A stretch of DNA of 64,000 nucleotides from positions 689,538-753,537 of the forward strand of contig JAAOMT010000128.1 of assembly GCA_016748015.1 (NCBI GenBank), read 5' to 3'. This DNA comes from Geosiphon pyriformis (lineage: Eukaryota > Glomeromycota > Glomeromycetes > Archaeosporales > Geosiphonaceae). Of this stretch, positions 25,884 to 37,136 are shown one piece after another (positions within the stretch are counted from its first letter, which is position 1; each line of letters starts with the position of its first letter). Under the pieces are notes generated by a model. It had not been told where the DNA came from. It ran no database searches and saw only the letters and a program-made list of their open reading frames with translations. Both the position numbers and the translations under genes were made by a program.

Positions 25884-28800
25884 TTATACAATTAAACCTC
25901 TTTTATTCATTTTTGAAATGAGAGCGCTCAAATAATTCTCCGCAAAAGAGGAGAAGTAATACTAAGAAAAAGGGAGAAAATTAAATCATGTGAACGGATA
26001 TAAATTGCCTGATGTAAATTGAATATGAATTTTACCTCATGCTCAGAGTTGTGCAGTTTGACGAAATTATGACCGAGTTCATGGCAAAAAGTCATAAACC
26101 AATAAATCATTGCTTCGCTTGTGGGAGGATCGTGAATTTTATGGTGATGTAATCCCAGATAATATCGCAAATTGAAAAATAATGAACTATCTCGATTGAA
26201 GGCCACGGTCGGACCCTCTGCATCGTAGTAAACGTGAAGGCCTTTGTTGTCAAGTTGAAATACCTCACCAAGATCTTTAAGAAGGATTACAAAGGAGTTT
26301 AAGTGTGTGGTTATTTCCTTTGAATAAATTACTTGGGCCGCGTCGATATCTTTAGACACGTATACTTCAATTTCGTTGCAAAGTCCAACATAATTCAGCG
26401 AATGACCTTTTTAAAATGATTGTAAAATTATCAGAATATTTGTGAACTATCGAATATATGATATAATATCCCATTCTTAATATCTTTACCAGGTATGACG
26501 TCACAATAACTCGCTTGACTTTCATTCACCACTTGGACCATCTCTTGATTGTTTATCGCAACTCCGGAATTCGGCCGACATTGTTGAACCGCTTTACGAA
26601 GAGCATTTCGCAATTCCACCGTTGTGTCAGGTGTTATGGGAACTGGGGTGCGTGGTTTTGAACCCTCAGACTGCGATTTTTTATAAGTCCCATTACTTGA
26701 TTGAGTTGTTCCAACTCTACCCAGACTATTCGATATTAATTCGGTTACCTTATAAAGCGTTTTCCAGCCAGATTTAGTTGTTCCTGGGTCGTTTTTGCCA
26801 CGTTTAGGATAATCCGCTGCCATCAGCTTAATAGCAATTTCATCTACACTAGCAGCCTTTTGAGTGGTGACAAAGTGTCTAATAAAATCTGGTTCACAGT
26901 CGGGAAACAAAGCTGTTAATGTTTCGACCAATTGTCTCTCCTTTGAATTAAGGGATATTGAAGACTCCGACATATCTTGATCAAATAATGGGGGTGGTAT
27001 GGGTGATTGGCTTTTCTCAATCATATATTTTTCTGTTACTGCCCGTTTCTTTAGAATACGATCAACGGGATAGCCTTTGCGCTTAAGACTTAGGAGTGGT
27101 GTTATAAGCCAAGTATTCAGTAGACACTGATCATTCAACTTGGGCTTCTTGTAAAGGTGTTTGCTTAGGAGTTCACTTATGTCTAAATAGTCCAAGTCAC
27201 CACATACAGACAAAACAAAATCACGTTGTCGATCACGGGATATACAAGCTGTCGTTGGTTCAACTTTATTTTCTCGAGTAGGTATGAGCGTCACCCTGAG
27301 TTCAATGCTCTCGACTTCTCGAATCCGAAGTTTATTCACAACCCAGTTATAATCATTCAAAATTTCATTAGGATTTCGTTCATAGTAAAATAATGCCGCC
27401 CGCTCTTTGATCACTTCTTGTAACTCGGTAGATCTCCTAGTTATTTTCGGATCTCCTTTAGTGATAAAACTTTCCTGGATACTGTTACTTAGACGAGGGC
27501 TTCCAAGTTCCTTCAAATACAATGAAGTTAAGAATAATTCCAAATCTTTGTGGGTAGCACCATAGGAGTTCAATATTACCTCATAAAATTTTTCCATGTA
27601 TTCATCATCCGGTGCTACCAACGGATTAAACATTCTTTGATGGGTCGAGCTGTCATTCAAAAATATGTCTTTAGCAATTGCTAGTTGACATACATTATCA
27701 GAATTGTCATCGTCAGTTCGGTCAATATCATGAGGGCCAGGCTTGCTATTAGAATCTTTTATAGGCTTTTTGAATCCGAGCAAAATTGCAGATCTCTTCA
27801 TATCAGTGTAAAGCTGGCTATTTTGCCTGATTACATTAAAATTGACTGCGATCATTCTTAAAACGCTCAGATATCTTTCAACATCGTCGTTCAAAAATTC
27901 GTGCGATGATCTCACAAGTAGTTGAGCAAACTCGGTTGCCGATGGCTCCGGTTTTACACCACAACTTCGTAAAAAATTGTTTGCTTTGTCACCAAAATTT
28001 ATATACGGAAAGAATTCTTTGTACCTGTAAAGTAAAATAACAAAATATGGGCGGTTATAATTTATTGCAAAAAGTCGAGAGATTATTAACCACGTAAATT
28101 AAATACCTATCATCTCGCCCGTTAAAGAAACAACCACGAGGGTTAATATATTCAATCAATTTATTTTTTAAAATAGGAATAAATCTTTGGCGACCTAACG
28201 TTTCCCAATCTGAACCGATAAAGTGTCCTTGTCGTGAAGCCAGGTATTCAAAGACTTCCTTCGCTATCTGCTCATTTTTCGGAGGCTCTTTGGAGAGTTT
28301 TTCTACTAATTGAGAGCGAGAGGGATGTTCTCGTACCCCAAGCTCTTGAGCCCGAGAGCGAATATCTTGATGAAGAGCACGATACCCCATTATCATACAT
28401 GCTGGATCGGCAAAGCACTCTGAAGGCTTTGCATATTCTTGCTTGTTGATACAAGGTAAAAATGGAAAATCAACCCCCGGATTATATATAGTGGCGTATT
28501 TATCTTTCAACTTTTCAAGGAAATAGTGAAGCGCCTTAGAGCGAATTTCCGGGGAAGATGGAGGTGAAGCTAAGGAAAGAACGGTTTTCAATGGCGGATT
28601 GGTAAGGAGGCCCAGATCAAGAAGGAACTTTGCTAGATTTTAAAGTGAAATAATTATATATCAACTGGCAATAATGTAAAATATTGTGGGAAAATTGTCC
28701 TATAAAGACCTTCATCACTATTTGATCGCCATTTGCCCTTCCACTCGATTGTAGGTAGTCCCAATTCACGAAGTTCAGCCAATGGGGCGTACAACTCAGT

Positions 28801-31800
28801 TGTTATGAACCTCTTAATCGACCGGAGGTTTGCATCCTTTCCTGCTTCTTCTTCTTCGTCCTGGGATTGTTCTTTGGGCCAAATTGGTGTAATTTTCAAT
28901 CTCTCCTTTTCGAGCGGTTTTAGTTCTACTGAAGATAAATATTTGACAAGCTGCATATGATCCCAGCTGCCCTGACTTATCAATCGATCAAAAACCATCT
29001 GAAGCTCTACGTGCTAATGTTGTTGGAAAAATTTTTAGTTTTAGTATTTCAATAAATATTGATGGTTCAAGCAGGATGGTTTCCGCAGAAGTAACCTTTC
29101 TAACGCCCAAATGAACTAGAAATTTTTCAGACACCGCTTTTGGATTTTGAAAAGATATCACCGGCAGGTCCTGAAATAAATTTACTGTCTGAAAATAAGC
29201 ACGATCAGGGACTTTCATGCCAAACTTTGTTGGTATACATCTTTTTTGATGTAGAATTTGCCGCATAGAATCCTGATCATCTTTAGATAGCGAATTCCAA
29301 CTTCGAGCAATAATCGCCAAGATTTTTTCAGCGTAACTTGGAGAATTTTCTATTTCAGGCTTTGTCACAATGTACTGAATCCAAGCTGTCATCGAGAGCT
29401 CAACAAAGTTTCTAAGTATTTTTTCGAAAGCATAGAAAATGGTTATAAAGTATTGTAACCTAAAAAAAAAAAACAACTCTCTATCCAATTGGCGAAAATC
29501 CCGTACCCAAACCATCTCTCGAGATCTTTTTTCAAGAATGACTTGGTTATTGTGTAGGGCAACATATCAGGGGGAAACTCCGAGTCGGGCGGTACAAGTT
29601 TAGGGTTCAAGAAATAGTGTAACTTTTCCAACGTTGTAAACCCACCTCCGGTAGCACTGACAATGGTGAGACGGAGAAGTTTCCTCATATTATTTTCGTT
29701 CAGTCCAAACTTTGTGCAATAATCAATCCACCATTTGAAAAGAGCGATTAATTCTATTTCAGATAATGTCCGATCGCCTAGCTCCACAAAAACATCCTCA
29801 ATATCCAACTCTTTTATCAAATTCATTTGCTCTTTAGCTTTTTTGAAAAAGGGATCGCATTGTTCTAAAATATTCTTTGGTATTGTAGGAACAGATTTAA
29901 TAAAACCATTCATCTCATTTTTGGGAAGCCGCACGCTGGTAATAGGTCTAACGCCATTAGTTGACAAAATGTGTAGAGATTGGGAACATTGGAAAAATGT
30001 TGTTTCCGTAATGTTCCCCACTCGTTGGTTAGGAGTACTGGCCCTGAAGGAAAAATGTATTAATGCATGAGCTGCACGATTCTCCAACCACATCTTCATA
30101 GATTCGGTTGCCTCATCAACGGCCAAATAGTTGGAGCCAATCATTTCAGTGTAAAGGCGAGATATTTGGTTTAATTCATCCTCATATAAAAGTCTCGAAA
30201 GAATACCCGCCACGGTAAGCATTTCTTCGTTATAGATGGCTAAAGTCTTATCCACCAAGTCTACTGATTCACGTTCAACCTACAAATTTAAAGATTTTAA
30301 TGATCATTGAATTTACTCTAAAAAGCTCAAGCTTTATAAAGCCTTACTGTTGGAATCAACCTTGCCGCAAGGTGAGATGAGCAGCCAGTGGTTTGATGGG
30401 TCGGAAAACCGATAAAAATTCGGCCCTGGTCGGGATAAGGAAGCAAATCTTTGAAGATATCTCCTGCTCTTGTCTTACGCGTCAAGCTTTGCTCTCCTGA
30501 AGAGCTGTGCTCGTCAAATCCACTAAATAGCATTTGTATCGTAGTTTCACCAGGAGGCTTTTTTTTTGTTGTTCGTTCCATTTCCGCTGAGAACTCTTTA
30601 GAAACTCGAACATTTAAATTACCGCAAGCAATCCGCAGAAATATTGTGGTATTTTCTATTTGGCAATCGTTAACTGTTTTCGCCCTGGGCGTTATCACTA
30701 GTCTTTCCACATCTAGTTGCACATTTCGAACATCAACAGACTTAAGTTGAAACATTTTCTTTGGAGAAAATGTGTTCAAACCAGAAATTATATCCATTGA
30801 ACGTGGAATCGACATTTTTTTCGATAGGGCTATTAAGCGGTATTCATTAACATGTACGGTCACTTCGCGAAGATTTCCGGTGAAACCCTCAATTAATCAA
30901 ATAAATTTTTTTTAGATCAAGTTTAAAAAAAAGGATCAAATAGGGTTGAGAACTTTTCAAGCGAAACCATACCAAAGAAGTGGCCAAGAAGCGCCCAAAA
31001 TTCTCAAAGTTGGGTAGCTAAAACAAAAAGTTAGGTAATTGTAAAAAGAATCATTAAGCAGAATGGATGTAAGATTCCATATCTTACCTCAGAAGGTTCT
31101 CTCGTATCCATCAAAAAAGTAGTCCATACTTTATCTTCCTGATCTGTTGCTCCTCTTTTTGCAAAAAGTTGATCCCCTCGCCAATAAAATGCCATACCTT
31201 GACCGTCAGAATACACGCTTCAATATTAACCGGAATTAATATTAGTCAGCTGAACGTTTGAAATTGGCAACCATGAAACTTTGGACTCACAATGGCTCTT
31301 CACAAACGGAGAAAAGTGAGTAAAAACCGACACCAAAAGCCCCTATCTGATTGAGATGATAATTAAGGAGGATGTTTCACATTTGAAGTAGCCAAAATTC
31401 CATTGATTAATCAAGAAATACGAACTTTCTGCTCATCAGGATTTCCCTCGGCTATTTTCTTCAGACGATTCCAATCTTCCGGACGAAAAGGAAATCCATT
31501 ATTTTTGAAAAGTATTTTGATACATTTTTCTTTAAAGTTAAACTTTGTGTTTCCCAATTTCTTGGTTTCAAATATTATTTGAACATTGGTTGCTTTGGCA
31601 TCGTCTGTCGCGTAAAAATAAAGGGGTTTATTATTTAGAACATTTAATAAATCAAAAAGAAAGCTCAAATTACCAGCATTCTGCATCAATTCTCTGAAAA
31701 CGACAAACTCTGCTGAATAACTTAGAAGAAACAGCATAAGTTGGTCGCAAGTTGTAGCAAATTCAAGAAATTAAAAAATAGAATCGAGTTAAAAGTTTTA

Positions 31801-31907
31801 AGCTACCGAGCCAATATTTTGTCAATTAAATGCCTCTGATTAACTTCCACGCGTTCCTCGCCTGTAGAGTTAGAAAGCACTTGTTTCCTGAGTGCGTCTA
31901 ACGACAT
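25884..31907 (-). CDS. Large Hsp90-like ATPase protein (DUF3684/sacsin-like)
   Basis: Fourteen exons modelled: 31807-31907, 31674-31720, 31426-31604, 31291-31346, 31088-31217, 30973-31017, 30348-30887, 29507-30279, 29096-29459, 28666-29013, 28107-28627, 26490-28024, 26036-26406, 25884-25961, about 1,695 residues. A GHKL ATPase fold lies at the N-terminus: N-box RELMQNADDA, G1-like FKNNGFPF, G2 GAFGVGFYSLF. The N-box Glu is kept. A CUE-like segment (LFPDCEPDFIRHF) occurs near 26,900. The C-terminus carries CHELGHNFVKLHNSEHE, an HExxH-like motif with L for x, conserved in this fungal family by memory. The family is of unknown function; the ATPase fold suggests a sacsin- or Hsp90-like chaperone. 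Exon 8 to 9 is joined by an 82-base intron between GVRK and HVELQ. The last donors are tentative. Confidence 0.85.
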
Positions 31908-32191
31908 TATGGCAACACAAACTTGAGGCCAAATTCAAATGAAATTGTTGGTATTTATATTTTGGATCCGTTACACGGAAAATCAAAAATAGCAATTATT
32001 TAAAGGTCCCAAATTTGTCAACATTTGACGTATCAGCAGTGATGTACTCTTACGTGAAGACACCAGAATATTCTAAGATTTCTTATTGTGGGGTTATAAA
32101 GAGTAAACTTAATTAATCAAAAGTAAATTTTATCAAACTTGCAACATTTTTAGCAGATTTTTAAAAATGAGTCATATCTCCCCAGAGTATC
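31908..32191. promoter_or_regulatory. Divergent promoter region
   Basis: 284 bases between the start codons of the DUF3684-type gene (-) and the ketopantoate hydroxymethyltransferase gene (+). A short upstream ORF at 32,167 (ATG to TAA in 13 codons) overlaps the main ATG of the + gene out of frame and could lower its translation. Confidence 0.5.
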
Positions 32192-33767
32192 ATGAAGCAA
32201 ACTAAAACAGCTTTAGCTATCCAAGAACTAGTGGCAAAAGTAAAATATCAATCAAAAATATGTCACTTTCCTTCTTTAGTTTATTTCTCGAATAAAAGTT
32301 ACAAGAAACATTCGACTCCCATCCCACCAAAATTCTCACTTTTCGGGGCTTTTCAAAAATCTTACAGTTCGCAACCCACCGAACCCGGAAAAAGTAAGTC
32401 ACTTCCACTTCCTGAAAAATGGAGTTTTATTTTAAGAACGTTGGTTTCATTTAACTCTAATGCCCTTTTTAGCTGCTTCGCCTCGTCCAAAAACAACCAT
32501 CAAAACAATTAGAAAATTATATCTTAAACGTGAACCGATCACTGTGCTAACTGCCCACGATTATTCGTCAGCTTTGCTCACAGACAAAGCAGGTATTGAA
32601 ATATGTTTGGTTGGGGACTCTTTAGCTATGGTCGCTTTAGGATATGACACGACGACACCAATAACTATTGAAGTAAGACAAGCTGTATTTATATCACATA
32701 TATCTTCAAAGACATTTATTTTTCCTTTTTTACTTTCAGGAAATGATTCATCATTGCCGAGCAGTTGCCAGAGGTGCAAAATCTCCTTTTTTAATAGCTG
32801 ATATGCCTTTCGGAAGTTATGAAACGAGCCCCGTGGATGCTGTGAAGAATGCGATTCGAATTATTAAGGATGGCAACATGGAGGTGATCGTTACCTTTTC
32901 ATTGGCAGAGCTGCGTATGAGTCTTGTTATAAATAAAAAAAAACTATTGTTCCTTTTTGAGTAGGCCATAAAATTAGAGGGCGGCAAAGAATTCACCGAA
33001 ACTATTAAAAAGATCACAAGCATTGGGATACCAGTAATGGGACACTTGGGCCTGACTCCACAACGTCAAACATCTCTTGGAGGTTATCGCATTCAAGGAA
33101 ATACTGCAATTAAGGTTAGTTGGAACGACCCAACATCTGCAAACCGGACATCGTTCTAGAGGGCTCTAAACTGTGAAAAGGCTCGTAGGTTGCTCGAAGA
33201 CGCAAAATCCGTTCAAGAAGCTGGATGTTTTGCACTCGTCCTTGAAGCAGTCCCAGAAATAGTAGCAAAATATATCACCAAAAATCTTGACATTCCCACA
33301 ATTGGAATTGGGGCAGGTTCCAGTACGAGTGGACAAGTCTTGGTGCAATTGGACATGCTTGGCATATTTGACCGATTTATTCCTCGGTAATTTCAATCTC
33401 ATTTTTACGCTGAATAGATCTTGAATTCAGGTTGTTATTGTGCGCTCCAACAACGCCATCTGTTAAAATGGATATTATCCGCAAAACATCAATTGCAACC
33501 TCGAAACTGTTTGATTCGAAAGCACGCAGTTTTCCAGTATTTTTCAACTAACTTAAGTTGGATATTGACACCGATCACCAAAGCTTTTGCAAACGATATG
33601 CTTCCCTAGGTACTACTATTTTAGAAGCTATGAAAACTTACCGAGAGGAAGTTAAGAATAGGAAATTTCCTGCTGAAGCAAATTGCTATCCTATGCCAGA
33701 AGGAGAACTGGAAAAGTTTTTAAAAGACGTTAAAGACGATGATTTGAGAAAATCAAAGATTATATAA
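32192..33767 (+). CDS. ECM31: Ketopantoate hydroxymethyltransferase
   Basis: Six exons: 32192-32393, 32473-32672, 32740-32883, 32965-33114, 33160-33386, 33584-33767, giving 368 residues (yeast Ecm31 about 312; bacterial PanB about 264). The first 80 residues, rich in S/K/F with few acids, look like a mitochondrial presequence. The barrel has [23 protein letters not shown] (Mg-binding Asp), [29 protein letters not shown] and GIGAG, all PanB signatures. It transfers a hydroxymethyl group from methylene-tetrahydrofolate to 2-oxoisovalerate, the first committed step to pantothenate and CoA. The last intron (33,387-33,583) uses an AAG acceptor and joins PR to FCKRYASLG. The gene ends 96 bases from the convergent ALG8 stop. 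Confidence 0.94.
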
Positions 33768-33863
33768 ACCTCGGTTCTTCTATCTTGATAGAAGCAAAAT
33801 GTCTACAAAGGTTTTTCTTTGTATTATTTCTACTTTTTCGAACTGTCAAGACCTTCTGTACAC

Positions 33864-36621
33864 TTAATTCAGAAAGTAATTAACCGAAAATCTAATCCAC
33901 GAATATACAACTCCTATCGCACAATAAACCGATGTCGTCAGAAGTGGAAGAAACGGATATTTTCCTCGAAATACTAAGTCATGTATTATACTAGTAAAAA
34001 GCTGAAGCGCGAAGAATCCAAATATGTAAAAGTTTTTGAAAAGGGAGATCGTCGAGTTTAATCTAGTGTTCAATGGCTGCTTTTTGGTGGACCTATTATA
34101 AATTAAATGGACCAGAAAAGTCACAGATAAAAAGTTAACTTCTTTTTTATGGAAGGGAGAAAAGGTACCAGAAAGTTCACTAGGAAAAAAAACAAAAATC
34201 ACCTTGGGATCAAATGAGACAGGCCAAAGAATGTTAAGATTATCCATATTAAAAATATCGAAATCTTAATGACTGACTCTGAAACAAAATTACAACTGAA
34301 TGAATGACCAAGAGCCCATTTCAATAAAATAACCTTCAAATACATGGTAAACTAACCTGTGGCTTGAAAAAGAAGTGGAAACAGCGAAACCAAACCAGAT
34401 AAAGAGAGGATAACAAAAGTATGAAAGTGTTCGTGACTTTCGCCGGCTATCAAGCTACAAGGCCCAAAAATATCTTAGGTTAAAAGTGCCTTACTGATCC
34501 ACGAAAAATAGTCCTAAAGTTTGTTTAAATCAACAATGCTCATATTTTAATTACCTGAACGGAATCAAAACGAGTAAAATTGCTTTCTCATGAACATGCC
34601 ATCCGAATAAGAACGACGCGAATCCACACTGGATTAGAGAGCCCATGAAATTTCGAAAATTAGGTAGTCGCCATAATTTCACCAAGGCCGACTTTAAAGG
34701 TGAAATGATAAGCGATCCAAATTTTGTTAATGAATTTTTGTTTAGGAACAGAACGAGAAAAGATTTAAAGATATGAGAATGCCTACAATTTGAAATAGGA
34801 GAGTGATTACGAAGGTATGATTCGGTTGAATGTTGGGTAATATGGCAAAATTCACATCTCCAACCAAACCTCGTGTAATAGAGGAAAGAGCCTCTTCGTT
34901 GATCTTCCAACCCAACCCTTTACCGACTAGAAAATCGCCAAAAATGAGCACTCTACAAGGCTTCATTGATTGCTAACCCAAAACAGAAATTTCAAATTTT
35001 CAAAATTACCAAAAACCAGGGCACGATCTGCCACCGAATATAACGCCCAAAAGTTCGGTGCCCAATAAGCGTGACATAAACCACGAGTGAACGGAAAAAG
35101 GCGTGATAGAACTTGACCCATTTGTCCTAGGTAAATAAAAGGGGCAAAAGAAATAGCAAATGTAATGGCTACAGATGCGCCCAACACTATAAAGTTCTTG
35201 AATAAGAACCGAGAAGATCCTGGATGGGGAAATCAAGCAATCCATAGTTATTAACGCATCTCAGCATATAGAATCATGAATATAATGGAAAACGAAAAAC
35301 ACCTGCCGATTTCCCTGCATCTTGAAAACAATAGTGTCGTAATAGGTAAACAAAATAAGCGGGCGCCAGATATAAAAAAATATGTTTGAAATTGAGCAAG
35401 ATGGCAAATAGAATTCCGGATGCGAGATCATTTCCCTATTTAGCGGATATGAATTTGAGTTATTTCATCAAGAAAATACAAAGGAATATTAGTATAAAGC
35501 CAAATTGAATGTCTGATCGTAATTAACTGTGAAAACCGATATACCTTCTTTGCATACACTATTGAGAGTAAAAGGATCCCATATAGAAACCCGTTATACT
35601 GAAAATGAATATGTAGATTTTGGCAAATTGTCAAGGAGCCAAGTTTTTTTTGAGGTGTTTAGAATGAGCAGTTAGTTATGCCAAACTGGATTTTAAATTG
35701 AAACAAGTTTTGATCGAAAGGACGTGACTGATCGAGACAATAATTAATGAAAGAAAGAGAAAACAGAAAACAACAAGGATATGATCAACAATTATCAATC
35801 CTGGATTCAAAAATATCGAGGCAGCGATGATAAAGTTTTGCCAAGGATTGCTTTGCCTCCAAGTTTCCAAAAATCTTTTGATGAAATTTGTACCGTGACG
35901 AAAATAAATAAATGAACGAATAAATAAAGGGTTTTACTGAAACACAGTTTGAGAATTAATCTTGACTCATGATAAAATGAATTTGAAAAGAATTGAAAAT
36001 ACTTTATAGTCAAAACTTGGTAAAACCCAAAGGATGAAAGATTCAAACAGCAAGTTTCTTCATTAGTAATGCATAATATTTTTCACAAAAAACTTACTTT
36101 TCTAAAGCAAAGAACAAGAACAATTCACTGACCAACACAGATCCTCGCTGAAAATAGACTGTTTGACGACTAACATAATTCAAATTGTCTACTCGCAACA
36201 TTTCCTGATCGCTCAAGATCCTAGCGGCAATTTGTGCCAAGACCCATTCGAACCACGCAAAAAATGGTGGATAATCTATTGTCCATTCACTTGTATCCTG
36301 GGAATATATCATCATCCACGCCAAAATCACAACCATTATGAAGGAAAGCCGAAGATAAACAAAATAATACCAGAACGCTAGTCACCTCGGTGTACCATTT
36401 CGAGATTGGAAGACTGTATGTGATTGCTAGCCAGTTTCGATGAACTTCAAAATCTGTTGATCGGCTTTTCGTATTTTAAAAGACCAGAATGCAACACGAA
36501 TGGAAATGGTAAATATATTGTATTATGATGTTTAAAAACTATTGGATTGAACTAAAACTTACTAAGCGGGAAAGAGTAAAACCTTGATAATGGTACTAAA
36601 AATCAAGACCGAGCTTTGCAT
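33864..36621 (-). CDS. ALG8: Dolichyl-P-Glc alpha-1,3-glucosyltransferase ALG8
   Basis: Twelve exons: 36563-36621, 36386-36464, 36098-36297, 35783-35874, 35545-35612, 35303-35435, 35017-35219, 34787-34960, 34555-34691, 34357-34454, 34203-34278, 33864-34092, giving 515 residues (human 526). Family marks include [67 protein letters not shown] and [16 protein letters not shown], with many membrane spans. It sits in the ER membrane and adds the second glucose to the lipid-linked oligosaccharide for N-glycosylation. Intron 4 is a U12-type AT-AC intron. Several 3' splice sites are AAG. Exon 8 is the least certain because the family varies there. The short 19-codon first exon was chosen because a tail of TA plus C restores the conserved Tyr before RSTDFEV. 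Confidence 0.94.
35613..35782 (-). other. U12-type AT-AC intron in ALG8
   Basis: On the minus strand the intron begins ATATCCTT, the exact minor-spliceosome 5' splice consensus, and ends in AC. TCCTTGAC lies upstream of the 3' end with the branch adenine at 35,631, 18 bases from the last intron base, matching the U12 branch consensus UUCCUURAY. No GT-AG choice restores the frame. Splicing here joins GAT C with AT ATT to give the conserved [10 protein letters not shown]. Length 170 bases. Confidence 0.92.
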
Positions 36622-37136
36622 GATAATTATGACTGAATTTTCGTTGATAATTTTCTCGCTTATTTTCCCATTGTCGATTTTGGAATAAATCAATCGGAAA
36701 TTTTCGAGTCTTTGTTAAATTGATATTTATAAATGCTTGTTGATAAATAGATATGACCCAAAAATAGTAATTGTATATCACTTATTTTTAAAGACAAGAT
36801 TTTAGCTTTGTTTTACTGTTTTGTTTGAATTTATGACAAATTAAATGACACAATCACACTTTAAAATTATTTTGGCAAATAAAAATGTATTTGTTATATA
36901 TTATTGTGAGTAAAAAGTAATTCCTTAATATACTGCCTAACAAAGTTGTATTTAAATGCTAAAATTATAGATAAAACTGCTTTTTGATTAATTTTTAATC
37001 AAAAATTGTTCCTTAATTAAATAAAAAAGAGTACGAATAAAGGAGATTCGCGAGATTTATTTTGTTAAAATTATTTTTATAAAAATCATGAAAATCTTAA
37101 AGTTTAGTGTGCAACGAAAGATTCCCATGATTTTTT
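36622..37136. promoter_or_regulatory. Spacer: ALG8 promoter and MCD4 3' region
   Basis: 515 bases of AT-rich noncoding DNA between two genes on the same strand. It must contain the end of MCD4 and the promoter of ALG8. A 60-codon frame at 36,596-36,781 (-) overlaps the ALG8 first exon in another frame and is not called. No sharp motif seen. Confidence 0.5.

Noticed and set aside
26431-30258. Separate genes suggested by long minus-strand frames
   Set aside because: They join in phase through short introns into one DUF3684-type protein with continuous family similarity.
34180-34202. A 23-base GT-AG intron near the ALG8 3' end
   Set aside because: Too short to splice; a 110-base intron (34,093-34,202) ending ATAATAG keeps the same phase and removes a non-conserved insert.
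36596-36781. Small minus-strand gene upstream of ALG8
   Set aside because: It overlaps the ALG8 first exon in another frame and resembles no family.
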